NCBI RefSeq assembly: GCF_001982605.1 | Contig: NZ_MLCN01000028.1 | Location: 30,919 to 94,918, forward strand | Length of the DNA: 64,000 nt | Direction: 5' to 3' | Origin: Alkanindiges hydrocarboniclasticus | GTDB lineage: Bacteria > Pseudomonadota > Gammaproteobacteria > Pseudomonadales > Moraxellaceae | Shown: positions 55,126 through 64,000 of the stretch, piece by piece | How positions within the stretch are numbered: the first letter of the stretch is position 1 | Layout of the letters: each line of letters starts with the position of its first letter | Notes under the pieces: generated by a model | The model's database searches: none | What the model was told of the DNA's origin: nothing | What the model saw: the letters and a program-made list of their open reading frames with translations, nothing else | Position numbers and translations under genes: made by a program

Positions 55126-56106
55126 TCATCTATACTTCATACGCAAGTCTAGTATGCCTTCATTCACTGTGTTGTATATATTAAAAACGTGCAACTCACG
55201 TAACGAACGTAGCCATGTATATTGACGTTTGGCTAATTGTCGTGTTGCAAATAATGCTTTTTCCTTCATTTGCTGAAGTTCTGACTCAGTTTGCCCTCCC
55301 TGTGCTAAAAATTCCCAAGCCTGACGATACCCTACTGCCCGCATGGATGGCAAATTTTCATGTAATTGATATTTTTCACGTAAATGCCTGACTTCATCCA
55401 GAAAACCGATTTCCCACATAATTTCCAAGCGTTGTGCAATTTTCTGGTGCAACAATGCACGATCTGGCATTATTGCATATAAATCAAAATTATAGTTAGA
55501 GTTTAACTGCTTTTCCTGTTCAGCATGCAAGTCGCTGATTGCCCGGCCAGTAATCCGGTAGACCTCCAAAGCACGTAGCACCCGTTGTCGGTCAGAAGGC
55601 TTGAAGCGTATAGCGGCTAGTGGATCAACACGCTGTAATTCATCATGAATAAACTGCCAGCCGTACTGTTCGGCCTGTTGCTCTATTTGAGTGCGAATAG
55701 CAGGATCAGCGGCAGGTAAATTATCCGCCATGCCCATGATAAGACTACGAAAATACAACATAGTGCCACCTACCAGTAACGGGATTTTACCGTTGGCATG
55801 TACCTGATCAATGATACGGCTGACATCTTCAACAAATTGGGCAGCAGAATACACTTCTGTGGGATCAATAATATCAATCAGGTGATGGGGATACTGCTCA
55901 AGCTCTCTGGCAGTAGGCTTGGCTGTGCCAATGTTCATATCCCGGTACACCAGCGCAGAATCGACAGAAACCAGTTCAAATTTTCCGGTCTCATAGAGCT
56001 CACAGGCAAGGGCGGTTTTACCACTAGCGGTCGGCCCCATCAGGCATACCACTCGCTGCTTTTCAGCGCATGGCTTTAGCAGTGAAGAAGTGACTGTTAA
56101 GTTCAT
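55126..56106 (-). CDS. miaA: tRNA dimethylallyltransferase
   Basis: The start is set at ATG 56106 ([16 protein letters not shown]), two bases after the mutL stop; the frame extends ten codons into mutL without a ribosome site. 326 residues: P-loop [31 protein letters not shown] and [14 protein letters not shown]. It prenylates A37 of UNN-reading tRNAs. mutL-miaA-hfq is conserved. Confidence 0.95.
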   Translation of the reverse strand: MNLTVTSSLLKPCAEKQRVVCLMGPTASGKTALACELYETGKFELVSVDSALVYRDMNIGTAKPTARELEQYPHHLIDIIDPTEVYSAAQFVEDVSRIIDQVHANGKIPLLVGGTMLYFRSLIMGMADNLPAADPAIRTQIEQQAEQYGWQFIHDELQRVDPLAAIRFKPSDRQRVLRALEVYRITGRAISDLHAEQEKQLNSNYNFDLYAIMPDRALLHQKIAQRLEIMWEIGFLDEVRHLREKYQLHENLPSMRAVGYRQAWEFLAQGGQTESELQQMKEKALFATRQLAKRQYTWLRSLRELHVFNIYNTVNEGILDLRMKYR

Positions 56107-56107
56107 A

Positions 56108-58117
56108 CTATTCCCCACGGGCAAACAGTTTATCAAGCTGGGTTAAGGGGAAAGCACGCCAGGTTGGGCGACCATGATTGCACTGGCTGGCAAATTCGGT
56201 TTGCTCCATTTGGCGCAACAAGGCATTCATTTCGGCAAGGCTGAGCTGACGATGCGCCCGTACTGCCCCATGACAAGCCATACCCGCCAGAATCCTGTCA
56301 CGGGCTGCGCTTAGATCCGCAGCCTGATTTGCCTGTAAATCAGTTAATAGCTGGCTGATCAGTTTTGAAAAATTAGCGCGGGCCAATAAGGCAGGAACGG
56401 CACGCACCACTGCGCTGGTTTCACCATAACGGTCGACTTCCAGCCCTAATCCATGCAAGGTGGGCTGTAATTCCTCAATACGGCTGGCTTGCAGATGGCT
56501 TAGCTCAACAATTTGTGGCACCAGTAAATGCTGGGTTTGCCAGTTCTGAGCGTTATCCCATGCTTTTTTAAGCTGTTCCAGTAAAATCCGTTCATGCGCT
56601 GCATGCATGTCTACAATAATCAGGCCATCGGTATTTTGCGCCAGAATATAAATACCATGCAGTTGTGCAATGGCAAGTCCCAGTGGATATTCATCAACCC
56701 CTGCCGTGCTGGTTATGGCCAGCGAATGATTCAACTCCTGCCGTGCTGGGAGGAGGTAGCTGGCCAGTGCTGCCTGTACCGGAGTTGCATGAGGAACTGA
56801 ACTGGAAAACCCTGAGGCTGATGGCAATGCCGAATATGTTATTTGCTCAGCTGTATGGCCCGAATCCATACCAGCATGCATAGGGTCATGCGTTGTAGAA
56901 GATGACTGAGTTATTGGGTTCTGCTGTAGTGTTGTATGGTGCAATGGCAAAGGATTTTGCTGCATTGCCTGATAAATTTGCTTCTGCTCTACTGAATGAT
57001 GCGCCTGTTCCATCGACTGACGCTGCAACGGATGCATGGCATCAGCCAGTTCAGCAGGTGCTGTTTTAAACTGGGCTAATATTTGCCGCGCGTGATGGCG
57101 CACAAATTCATGCACTTCGCGCTGCGCCAAAAAGCGTACCTCATGCTTGGTAGGATGTACATTGACATCCACTTGTTCTGGTTCAATTTCTAAAAACAGC
57201 AGATAAGCCGGATGCTGGTGCCCATGCAAGATGCCTTCATAGGCCATACGCAAGGCATGGCTCACCGTTTTATCCTTGACCATGCGGCCGTTAATAAACA
57301 GGTATTGCAGGTCAGCCTGTCCCCGTGCTTCGCTAGGATGCCCAAGCCAGCCCGACAGCTGCATATAAATACTGGAACAGTCCAGCCAATGGGAAGTTTC
57401 GGTAAACCGGGCACCCAGAATGCGCCGTACCCGCTGGGCCCGCAGCTCACCACTGTCAGCAATAGGCAAATCCAGCCTGATCTGACCGTTATGGACTAAT
57501 ATAAAAGCCACATCAAAGTGACTTAAGGCCACTCGCCGAACTACTTCTTCAATATGGCCAAATTCGGTACTGACTGATTTTAAAAACTTGCGTCGCGCCG
57601 GTACATTAAAAAACAGGTCACGCACCTGAATCCGTGTGCCACGCTGGTGTGCTACGGCGCTAACGGGCTGATTATTTTCTGCTGCGTTATAGGCACTACC
57701 ATTAATGGTGACCTCATAGCCAATACCTTCATCAGACTGGCTACTGCTTAAAGTCAGGCGGGATACTGCCGCAATGGAGGCCAGTGCCTCGCCCCGAAAA
57801 CCCAGTGTGGCAATGGCTGATAAATCCTCAGCGCTGCTAATCTTGCTGGTGGCATGGCGCAAAACGGCTAACGGCAAATCATCCCTATGAATGCCATTAC
57901 CATTGTCCAGTATTTCAATCAGCGTGCTACCGCCCTGCTCAATATGAATCTCTATACGGGATGCGCTGGCGTCCAGTGCATTTTCAACCAGCTCTTTCAC
58001 CACAGAAGCCGGCCGTTCAATCACCTCTCCGGCTGCAATCTGATTAGCCAGCGCCGCACTTAAGGGCTGAATACGGCGGCTGGCGGACATGGTGACAGAA
58101 TCAGGCAAACTGCTCAT
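56108..58117 (-). CDS. mutL: DNA mismatch repair protein MutL
   Basis: 669 residues: GHKL ATPase N-domain ([24 protein letters not shown] in part, [38 protein letters not shown]), a Gln/His/Ser-rich linker (about 350-450), and a C-terminal dimer domain with [14 protein letters not shown] and ACHGAVRAH. The C-domain lacks the DQHAxxExxxE endonuclease motif in that exact form, matching mutH-dependent style or loss. The start overlaps tsaE by 17 nt; Met10 is an alternative start. Confidence 0.95.
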   Translation of the reverse strand: MSSLPDSVTMSASRRIQPLSAALANQIAAGEVIERPASVVKELVENALDASASRIEIHIEQGGSTLIEILDNGNGIHRDDLPLAVLRHATSKISSAEDLSAIATLGFRGEALASIAAVSRLTLSSSQSDEGIGYEVTINGSAYNAAENNQPVSAVAHQRGTRIQVRDLFFNVPARRKFLKSVSTEFGHIEEVVRRVALSHFDVAFILVHNGQIRLDLPIADSGELRAQRVRRILGARFTETSHWLDCSSIYMQLSGWLGHPSEARGQADLQYLFINGRMVKDKTVSHALRMAYEGILHGHQHPAYLLFLEIEPEQVDVNVHPTKHEVRFLAQREVHEFVRHHARQILAQFKTAPAELADAMHPLQRQSMEQAHHSVEQKQIYQAMQQNPLPLHHTTLQQNPITQSSSTTHDPMHAGMDSGHTAEQITYSALPSASGFSSSVPHATPVQAALASYLLPARQELNHSLAITSTAGVDEYPLGLAIAQLHGIYILAQNTDGLIIVDMHAAHERILLEQLKKAWDNAQNWQTQHLLVPQIVELSHLQASRIEELQPTLHGLGLEVDRYGETSAVVRAVPALLARANFSKLISQLLTDLQANQAADLSAARDRILAGMACHGAVRAHRQLSLAEMNALLRQMEQTEFASQCNHGRPTWRAFPLTQLDKLFARGE

Positions 58118-58616
58118 GCAAGCTGTCCTCTAATACTGTCCATGTCTGGCTGTCTGCTGATAATGCACTCAATGTCAAATGACGGGTAAGCTGGTCTTCA
58201 TCCAGTGTTAGTTCAATCTGATAATCGGCTTTTGGGACTATAGGCTGGCCTTTTTGCGGCCATTCAATGAGTAACAAGGATTTATGTTGTCCAATATGAT
58301 TGCTGGACTGATCGGCACTTAAATAATCGCGAATACCCATCAGCTCTAGCTCGTAGGCATCCTGCAAACGATACAGGTCAAAATGATAAATAGACTGGCC
58401 TGCAATAGTATAGGGTTCAACCAGTGTATAGGTTGGACTTTTTACATTACCCTGATGACCTAGCGCCTGCAACCATGAGCGGGTTAAAGTGGTTTTACCT
58501 GCGCCCAGATCACCCACCAGATACACCACGCCATGCCGGATATGCTGTGCCAGTACAGCAGCCAGTTTTTGTGTGGCAGCCTCATCAGGCAATATGAGTG
58601 AAATGGTTTGCGCCAT
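58101..58616 (-). CDS. tsaE: tRNA t6A synthesis ATPase TsaE
   Basis: 171 residues with P-loop VGDLGAGKTTLTRSWLQALG, SPTYTLVEPY and HFDLYRL. It drives the TsaBD complex that makes t6A37. It overlaps mutL, a common gammaproteobacterial pairing. The protein is slightly longer than E. coli TsaE at the C-terminus. Confidence 0.94.
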   Translation of the reverse strand: MAQTISLILPDEAATQKLAAVLAQHIRHGVVYLVGDLGAGKTTLTRSWLQALGHQGNVKSPTYTLVEPYTIAGQSIYHFDLYRLQDAYELELMGIRDYLSADQSSNHIGQHKSLLLIEWPQKGQPIVPKADYQIELTLDEDQLTRHLTLSALSADSQTWTVLEDSLHEQFA

Positions 58617-58731
58617 AGCAGATGTTTCCCAACCCGAATTAAACCTGCCTATAATAACACTGAAGCTGAAATTTTTAGGCCTTAATCTGTTTTTGGCTAT
58701 AATCCCTTTTTAATTTTATTACTCGATCGCA

Positions 58732-59055
58732 ATGAATGCATGGTTATGGCTGGTGATTGCCGGATTATTTGAAATTCAGTGGGCGGTTACGCTCAAATAT
58801 ACGGAAGGCTTTACCCGTCTGTGGCCTTCCGTATTTTGCATTGTGGGCATGATTATTTCGGTGTATGGCTTATCAATGGCGCAAAAAACCTTGCCGCTTG
58901 GCACCAGCTATGCAGTCTGGGTGGGCATCGGCATTTTGGGTGCTGCCATTTGCGGAATGTTTTTATTTAATGAGCCCAAAACACTGGTAAGATTTGCTTG
59001 TATTTTGCTGATTTTAGCTGGAATTGTTGGCTTAAAAGTTACTTCACCTTCATGA
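58732..59055 (+). CDS. sugE: SMR-family exporter, Gdx/SugE type (guanidinium)
   Basis: 107 residues with four transmembrane helices. AGLFEIQWAVTLKYTEGF carries the essential membrane Glu (Glu14) in the Gdx-type context rather than the EmrE one. Also LPLGTSYAVWVGIGILGAA. Gdx members export guanidinium in antiport with protons. No guanidine riboswitch could be recognised in the 115-bp leader. Confidence 0.88.
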   Translation: MNAWLWLVIAGLFEIQWAVTLKYTEGFTRLWPSVFCIVGMIISVYGLSMAQKTLPLGTSYAVWVGIGILGAAICGMFLFNEPKTLVRFACILLILAGIVGLKVTSPS

Positions 59056-59119
59056 TTTATTCGTGCTTCAACTACGAAATATCAATTTATCTATGCCACG
59101 CGGAATGCCAACGATTTAA

Positions 59120-60052
59120 ATGAACACCCCTTTTAAACCGCCCATGACTGATGGCGTTAGTCCCAGTTGTGTGCATCTGCCCAGCCTTACAGCACAACCT
59201 GCTTTTGCCACTCATTGCACTACCATTCTGGATTTTTTAATTCAAAAATTTCCACAAATTTCTTCTGAGGTTTGGATAAACCGTATTTTGGCTCAAAAGG
59301 TTTATCAGGATTCAGGCGAACTGGTAAATATGCATAGCGCGTATGTGCCTAACAGTAAAATTTATTATTACCGTGAATTAGCGCATGAAGAACATATTCC
59401 GTTTGAAGCACAAATCCTGTTTCAAAATGACCACTTACTGGTTGTCGATAAACCACACTTTCTACCTGTTACACCCACGGGGCGTTTTGTTCAACAAAGT
59501 CTGCTGGTACGTTTAAAACAGCAATTAAATTGTGAAGATATTACTCCGATTCATCGTCTGGACCGGGAGACAGCTGGAGTCATGCTGTTTTCGTTACAAC
59601 CGCAAACCCGGCATTTTTACCAGACATTATTTCAGGATCGCAAGGTTACCAAGCAATATCAGGCGATTGCTGCCTTTCGGGATGATCTAATCTTTCCAGT
59701 TGACTATCAGAGTCATATGGTAAAAGGCCAGCCTTTTTTTACCATGCAGGAAATTGAAGGCCCGGCCAACAGTTTTACCCGTATTGAATTACTGGACGTA
59801 ACACATGATTTGGGGCAAAGTCTGGCCCGCTACCAGCTATATCCTTTAAGTGGCAAACAGCATCAGTTGCGCGTCCACATGGCTGCATTGGGCATTCCTA
59901 TTTTAAATGATCCCTTTTATCCTACAGTGCAGTTAAAAGCAGACAATGACTACTCAGCACCCTTACAATTGCTGGCACAACGCATTGGTTTTATTGATCC
60001 CATCACGCAGCAACCTGTAGAATATGCGTCACAGCAAAACTTGATTCTTTAG
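59120..60052 (+). CDS. RluA-family RNA pseudouridine synthase
   Basis: 310 residues. The catalytic loop PIHRLDRETAGVMLFS contains the active Asp. LLVVDKPHFLPVTPTGRF and PLSGKQHQLRVHMAALG are typical RluA-family motifs. No S4 domain is clear at the N-terminus, which looks degenerate (ISSEVWINRILAQKVYQDSGE). The target, rRNA or tRNA, cannot be assigned, though it resembles the stand-alone RluA/TruC group. Confidence 0.85.
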   Translation: MNTPFKPPMTDGVSPSCVHLPSLTAQPAFATHCTTILDFLIQKFPQISSEVWINRILAQKVYQDSGELVNMHSAYVPNSKIYYYRELAHEEHIPFEAQILFQNDHLLVVDKPHFLPVTPTGRFVQQSLLVRLKQQLNCEDITPIHRLDRETAGVMLFSLQPQTRHFYQTLFQDRKVTKQYQAIAAFRDDLIFPVDYQSHMVKGQPFFTMQEIEGPANSFTRIELLDVTHDLGQSLARYQLYPLSGKQHQLRVHMAALGIPILNDPFYPTVQLKADNDYSAPLQLLAQRIGFIDPITQQPVEYASQQNLIL

Positions 60053-60177
60053 CCTGTTTTGTAATGACAATGCAATGATAATTATGCTTTAATGCGCCCT
60101 CTGTCAGGCTCGGCTTTTTGTTTATTACTCTTTAGTTAGCAGTTAGTGATAAGTAAATATTGGAAAGAGGTTAACTC

Positions 60178-60543
60178 ATGCGTCGCACGGAAGTTTATCA
60201 GGTTCGACTGGATGTCCATGAAAAAAAACAGGCATTTGCAGTGTTTAAGCAACTTGGAATTAGCCCCGCGCAAGCCATTCGCTTATTTTTTCGTCAGGTG
60301 GTAGTCACCCGCTCTATTCCATTCCCTATTGAACAAGGTAACGCTGAGCCTATAGAAGCTCCCAAAAAACCCTCTAAAAAGTCGGTTACTGCCAGTGAAC
60401 TCAGTCATTTATCTGATCAGGATGTTTTTGATCAGCTCAATGAACTACTACAAGCCAATACTGGCTTACCAGAATCTGACAACGAAAAAGATAACAGTAA
60501 CTTGCAGGACAGCAGTAATTCGGCTAACCATCAGGACCTATAA
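60178..60543 (+). CDS. RelB/DinJ-like ribbon-helix-helix protein with long polar tail, no toxin gene
   Basis: 121 residues. The N-terminal 50 (MRRTEVYQVRLDVHEKKQAF, then LGISPAQAIRLFFRQVV) match the RelB/DinJ antitoxin DNA-binding fold. After IPFPI it continues with a Lys/Pro hinge (EAPKKPSKKS) and an acidic, Asn/Ser-rich tail. AAAGAGG precedes the ATG. No RelE/YafQ toxin follows; the next gene is a minus-strand RRM protein. It may be an orphan antitoxin or a solitary regulator. Confidence 0.72.
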   Translation: MRRTEVYQVRLDVHEKKQAFAVFKQLGISPAQAIRLFFRQVVVTRSIPFPIEQGNAEPIEAPKKPSKKSVTASELSHLSDQDVFDQLNELLQANTGLPESDNEKDNSNLQDSSNSANHQDL

Positions 60544-60594
60544 GGATAAGGCAGCAATAAAAGCATTATGCTGCCCTTAATGGTCAATCTGGGT

Positions 60595-60855
60595 TTATTC
60601 TTCGGTAGATTCGGCGGCTTTAACCCGAATGCCATAGCCATGCACCCGAAGTGTATTCAGCGCCTTAATGGCTTTAATGGCATCACGGCCGTTTTCCATT
60701 TCCACAAAACCAAAACCTTTGGATTTGCCAGTTTTGGCATCCAGCACCAGCGTGCAGTTTTTAATCTTGCCAAATGGCTTGAATAACGCTTCCAGCTCAG
60801 CTTGTGTGACACTACGCGCCAGATTGCGAATTAATACTTTCATTGAACTCATCAA
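60595..60855 (-). CDS. Small RRM-domain RNA-binding protein
   Basis: 86 residues, a single RNA-recognition motif: RNP2 LIRNLARSV (with MKVLIRNLA) and RNP1 KGFGFVEME near 46-54, in the usual beta-alpha-beta spacing. Such short RRM proteins occur in several proteobacteria and are cold-induced in cyanobacteria. The start may be ATG 60855 or the third residue's codon (MMSSMKVLIRN: Met5). RNA targets unknown. Confidence 0.85.
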   Translation of the reverse strand: MMSSMKVLIRNLARSVTQAELEALFKPFGKIKNCTLVLDAKTGKSKGFGFVEMENGRDAIKAIKALNTLRVHGYGIRVKAAESTEE

Positions 60856-61069
60856 CTTTATCAGAAATAAGCAGCAAATGGCGTTTACCTATGCCATTGC
60901 TATCAGTCAGCCTATTAGAACATAAAATGCCAGCCCGCCCTAAAACATTTTCGGAAGCCAATATGGTTTCCTGCGTTTATTTATTCAGGCTTTAGCAAAA
61001 TAAAACAATTTTTTGTCTTTTCCTTTAAGCCATTTGATAGATGATACGGTTTTCATTGTTTAGTTTTAC

Positions 61070-62128
61070 ATGCTTATGAAACATCATTTTTTAGGCCATA
61101 CTGATATTAAAGTTCCCGAGATTTGCCTCGGCACCATGACCTTTGGCCAGCAAAACACGCAGGAACAGGCCTTTGAACAACTGGATTATGCACTAGAGCG
61201 TGGGATTAACTTTTGGGACACCGCAGAGCTATATGCTGTACCGCCCACTCCGCAAAGCTACGGCTCGACTGAAACCATTTTGGGCAACTGGTTTGCCAAA
61301 ACGGGTAAGCGCAAGCAAGTGACGCTGGCTTCCAAAATTGCCGGGCCAAGTCAGGTAGGTGGCCATATCCGTAACGGTCAAACCCGCTTTAATAAAAAAG
61401 ATATTTCTAGGGCGCTGGACAACTCCTTAAAACGCCTGCAAACCGATTATCTGGATTTATACCAACTCCACTGGCCAGAACGCCCGACCAATTGCTTTTC
61501 CCATCTGGGTTATACCACGCAGATGATTGCAGATACGCCAGCCGATTTGACGCCACTGGCTGAGACGCTGATTGCCTTAAATGATGAAATCAAGGCGGGA
61601 CGTATTCGTGCCATTGGCCTCTCCAATGAAACGCCTTGGGGAACCATGAAGTTTTTGCAACTGGCCGATGAACTGGGCTTACAGCGTGTGGTGAGCGTAC
61701 AAAACCCCTATGGGCTGCTCAATCGCACCTATGAAATTGGATTGGCAGAAATTGCCCATTTTGAAAAAGTGGGTTGTCTGGCGTATTCACCGCTGGGGTT
61801 TGGCGTGTTGTCTGGCAAATACCTGAATGACCAGAAACCGGAAAATGCCCGCATTACCCTGTTTCCGCGTTTTTCGCGTTATACCAATGCACAAGCAGTC
61901 TGGGCAACGGAGCAATATGCAAAAATTGCCGCTGAACAAGGTTTATCGTTGGTGCAATTGTCTTTGGCCTTCGTGCGCCAGCAATTTTTTGTCACCAGTA
62001 CCATTATTGGGGCGACCACCATGCAACAACTACAGGAAAATATTGATTCTGTTGATGTGGCGCTGAGTGATGAAGTTATGCAACTCATTGAAGCCGTGCA
62101 TGTGCAACAACCCAATCCATCGCCTTAG
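61070..62128 (+). CDS. tas: Tas-type NADP(H)-dependent aldo-keto reductase
   Basis: 352 residues; MKHHFLGHTDIKV at 61076 is an alternative start. It carries the AKR pattern LGTMTFGQQNTQEQAFEQLDYA, the catalytic Asp/Tyr region FWDTAELYAVPP, the Lys in LASKIAGPSQ, and YQLHWPERPTNCF. Similarity to E. coli Tas holds across the length. The physiological substrate is unclear; Tas was found as a suppressor of tyrosine auxotrophy. Confidence 0.88.
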   Translation: MLMKHHFLGHTDIKVPEICLGTMTFGQQNTQEQAFEQLDYALERGINFWDTAELYAVPPTPQSYGSTETILGNWFAKTGKRKQVTLASKIAGPSQVGGHIRNGQTRFNKKDISRALDNSLKRLQTDYLDLYQLHWPERPTNCFSHLGYTTQMIADTPADLTPLAETLIALNDEIKAGRIRAIGLSNETPWGTMKFLQLADELGLQRVVSVQNPYGLLNRTYEIGLAEIAHFEKVGCLAYSPLGFGVLSGKYLNDQKPENARITLFPRFSRYTNAQAVWATEQYAKIAAEQGLSLVQLSLAFVRQQFFVTSTIIGATTMQQLQENIDSVDVALSDEVMQLIEAVHVQQPNPSP

Positions 62129-62183
62129 GATTTAGTTTGTTGAAACGGGCAAGGTTACTTATAAAAGCAATACTTAAATAATA

Positions 62184-62906
62184 TCAAGCAAGCTGCCTTG
62201 CCAAAGTAACCTGCTCATCATTGAGGTAAATCCACTCACCTTCTGCCAAATCATCCGGCAATTTAAACTGGCCAATTTGCTCGCGGTGTAAGGCATCGAC
62301 ATGATTGCCCACGGCGGCAATCATCCGTTTGACCTGATGATACAACCCTTGATGAATAGTCAACACAAGCTGGTTTTCGGCCAATTGAAGGCAGTCATCC
62401 GCCGCATAAACACCCTGCTCATTTCGTAACGCCACACCTTGCTTGAGTTGCTCAATCTGTTCATCGGCAATTGGCCGGTTGGTCGTGACGAGATAACGCT
62501 TTGCCACATGCTTTTTAGGATGGGTTAATGCCTGTAAAAAAGCACCGTCATCGGTCAGGATTAATAGCCCGGTGGTGTCCTGATCCAGCCGTCCAACACA
62601 TTGTACGCCACGCTCTATAAATTGTGCTGGTAGCAAACTAAATACGCTGGGATGATGCTGCGGTTGATGTGAGCATTCATAACCTTGTGGTTTATTCAGC
62701 GCCAGATAAACTTTTTCGCGGTACTGCCAGCTTTTGCCAGCAACCGCAAATTCAAGCGGTTGTTCATCAGAATGCTGTGTTTCAAAACTCGCTTTGGGAT
62801 TTCTGCAAACTTCGCCATTAATAGTGACCTTGCCGTCTTCAATCAATTGACGGCATTGCTTACGGCTACCAAAGCCTTGCGATTGCAGAATTTTTTCGAG
62901 ATGCAT
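62184..62906 (-). CDS. rsuA: 16S rRNA pseudouridine-516 synthase RsuA
   Basis: 240 residues. An S4 RNA-binding domain starts MHLEKILQSQGFGSRKQC, then VYLALNKPQGYECS and the catalytic CVGRLDQDTTGLLILTDDG with the active Asp. RsuA modifies U516 of 16S rRNA. It converges with tas. Confidence 0.88.
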   Translation of the reverse strand: MHLEKILQSQGFGSRKQCRQLIEDGKVTINGEVCRNPKASFETQHSDEQPLEFAVAGKSWQYREKVYLALNKPQGYECSHQPQHHPSVFSLLPAQFIERGVQCVGRLDQDTTGLLILTDDGAFLQALTHPKKHVAKRYLVTTNRPIADEQIEQLKQGVALRNEQGVYAADDCLQLAENQLVLTIHQGLYHQVKRMIAAVGNHVDALHREQIGQFKLPDDLAEGEWIYLNDEQVTLARQLA

Positions 62907-62948
62907 ACTAAACTTTAAATATATCTTTTAAAAAATCTTAGCACATTC

Positions 62949-62975
62949 TGACCAACTTGACCAACTTGACCAACT
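62949..62975 (+). repeat. Three tandem 9-bp units upstream of the Phd-PIN module
   Basis: TGACCAACT three times in a row, about 47 bp ahead of the antitoxin start. It may be an operator for the antitoxin, since such antitoxins bind repeated short sites. Confidence 0.85.
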
Positions 62976-63022
62976 TAACTAAAATCAACTCATGACCAGT
63001 GCGCTTTTAGGAGAAAATTATC

Positions 63023-63271
63023 GTGATTATTAATATTGCCGAAGCCAAAGCGCATCTTTCTGATTTAATCCAGCGTGCCTGTAATGGTGAAGAGATTATT
63101 ATCGCAAAAAATAATCAGCCGCTGGTTGAGCTGGTAATACATCAGCCCAAAAGTCAGATTAAATTTGGTTTACTGGAAAATGATACGGCAACACAGGATC
63201 TGCTCAAAATTATGGATATTGATGTGGCAGACGATTTTTATAATAACGACATTTTTCCTGATACCCAATGA
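63023..63271 (+). CDS. Phd/YefM-family antitoxin
   Basis: 82 residues from a GTG start; TTAGGAG precedes it. The N-terminal half is a Phd/YefM DNA-binding domain (INIAEAKAHLSDLIQRACNG, EEIIIAKNNQPLVELV). The C-terminal acidic stretch (DIDVADDFYNNDIFPDTQ) would block the partner toxin. Its last codon overlaps the next gene by 4 nt (ATGA). Confidence 0.9.
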   Translation: MIINIAEAKAHLSDLIQRACNGEEIIIAKNNQPLVELVIHQPKSQIKFGLLENDTATQDLLKIMDIDVADDFYNNDIFPDTQ

Positions 63272-63639
63272 ATATTCTCATTGATACGCATATTTTTTTG
63301 TGGCTGCTTAAATCACCAAAACAGCTTTCAAAACAACAAGTAGAAACTTTTAAAAACCCACAGAATCAGTTTTATTTGAGCAGTATTAGTATTGCTGAAA
63401 TCATGATTAAACTTTCTATTGGCAAACTGGTGGTAGACTTTGATCCGATTCAGGCAGCTATAGATAGTGGGCTTAAACTCTTGCCGTATCAGGCTATTGA
63501 TGCGGTTGCGCTCGGTCATTTACCGTTTCATCATAAAGACCCGTTTGACCGTATGCTGATTGCTCAAGCCAAAACCCAGAATATGCAAATGATGAGTAGT
63601 GATACAGTTTTTGGATTATATGGAAAGGTGATTGATTAA
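63268..63639 (+). CDS. VapC-like PIN-domain toxin
   Basis: 123 residues: MNILIDTHIFLWLL (first Asp), SSISIAEIMIKLSIGK, then KDPFDRMLIAQA with the conserved acidic residue and MSSDTVFGLYG. The type is the PIN partner usually found with Phd-like antitoxins. Its stop codon overlaps the converging minus-strand gene by 4 nt, an unusually tight arrangement. Confidence 0.9.
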   Translation: MNILIDTHIFLWLLKSPKQLSKQQVETFKNPQNQFYLSSISIAEIMIKLSIGKLVVDFDPIQAAIDSGLKLLPYQAIDAVALGHLPFHHKDPFDRMLIAQAKTQNMQMMSSDTVFGLYGKVID

Positions 63640-64000
63640 TCGTTAAATAACCGATTTAGTTCATCCTGATTGGTATTGTAATGTGAATCTTTTTTCCAGA
63701 TAACTTGATTCAAATTAATATTAAAAAACTCAGAGATTTTTTGTTTTATTTCTGATTTAAACAAATTTTTATCCATATAGATAATATGCTTATTTTGCTT
63801 AGATGAATATAAGATGCGTCCTCGTGGATTTTGCTCATATTCCATATTAAAAAGCTCTGGAAATGGTGTTTTTAACTTAGAATTTTCCCAAACATTCACA
63901 TGATCAAAATTGCTATCAATTAAACCGTTATAGCCTTTAAAACCTTGAGAGATGTCCTCAGCAATCCAAGGACAGTATTTGTATAAAACCAGAAGATGCC
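63636..64000 (-). CDS. Unknown protein, partial (5' end beyond window edge)
   Basis: On the minus strand the frame stays open from the stop at 63636 to the window edge, 121 codons. The upstream part (CPWIAEDISQGFKGYNGLID) runs past the GTG at 63899, so the true start lies outside. The visible protein is polar with a basic middle (NPRGRILYSSKQNKHIIYMD), resembling no family I can name. No membrane span. It meets the PIN toxin gene end to end. Confidence 0.7.
   Translation of the reverse strand, partial: HLLVLYKYCPWIAEDISQGFKGYNGLIDSNFDHVNVWENSKLKTPFPELFNMEYEQNPRGRILYSSKQNKHIIYMDKNLFKSEIKQKISEFFNINLNQVIWKKDSHYNTNQDELNRLFND

Noticed and set aside
58617..58731. Guanidine riboswitch upstream of sugE
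   Set aside because: None of the conserved guanidine-I, -II or -III sequence blocks could be recognised in this short leader.

Overview
The window comes from a gammaproteobacterial chromosome, most likely family Moraxellaceae (Acinetobacter/Alkanindiges-like). This rests on an Hfq with a long glycine-rich C-terminal tail, the gene orders cmk-rpsA-ihfB-lapA-pyrF, rsmG-parA-parB-exbB-exbD-msbA-lpxK-kdsB and mutL-miaA-hfq, an amgK-murU pair near lptD-surA, and a moderate-to-low GC content judged by eye. The species assignment is inference. No rRNA, tRNA, insertion sequence or CRISPR array was seen.

Region 1 (about 0.5-18.5 kb) is an accessory Ter (tellurium-resistance-type stress response) island read on the + strand. 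It opens with five tightly packed genes: an ATP-grasp ligase, a PRTase with a TRSP-type C-terminus, a HAD phosphatase, a second PRTase with a PELOTA-like tail, and a CitE-like lyase. This set is known from comparative genomics as the predicted nucleoside-like metabolite module of Ter systems. Next come terA, a terD paralog, a terC-like membrane protein (DUF475), a second terD/E paralog, terF, an AIM24-like protein and a further TerD-fold gene. The last part is a TerY-P block: three vWA proteins (one with a zinc-ribbon tail), one more TerD-fold protein and a PP2C phosphatase. No terB is present. The protein kinase expected after the phosphatase is reduced to a start-coupled 5' fragment joined to a 3' fragment by an apparent internal deletion. 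A 67-bp direct repeat (57/67 identical) lies on both sides of the island. The left copy is the 5' end and upstream region of an intact minus-strand gene, and the right copy is a decayed duplicate. A vapBC toxin-antitoxin pair follows.

Region 2 (19.7-47 kb) is mostly housekeeping: a RutG-like permease, a DUF2058 protein, pyrF, lapA, ihfB, rpsA, cmk, tadA, an enoyl-CoA hydratase-family hydrolase, ung, an HPP-CBS membrane protein, a long queD, type II secretion pseudopilins gspH-I-J-K, a TetR regulator, tatD, pilZ, holB, kdsB, lpxK, msbA, exbD, exbB, parB, parA, rsmG, murU and amgK. Almost all are on the minus strand.

Region 3 (47-49.8 kb) is a small accessory stretch between amgK and lptD. It has a membrane protein in an apparent operon with a tandem BLUF photoreceptor (first domain intact, second lacking key residues) and two paralogous small proteins of unknown function.

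Region 4 (49.8-64 kb) contains lptD-surA, a GNAT gene whose natural start codon is ATA, hfq with 42-bp tandem repeats, miaA, mutL, tsaE, a Gdx/SugE-type SMR exporter, a RluA-family pseudouridine synthase, an orphan RelB/DinJ-like protein, an RRM protein, a Tas-type aldo-keto reductase and rsuA. It ends with a Phd-PIN toxin-antitoxin pair preceded by a triple 9-bp repeat, and a partial unknown gene running off the right edge.

The strongest leads are the gutted TerY-P kinase, the direct repeats framing the Ter island, a dispersed TTACACTA-N11-TAGTWATT element (four copies), and the tandem BLUF protein with a degenerate second domain.
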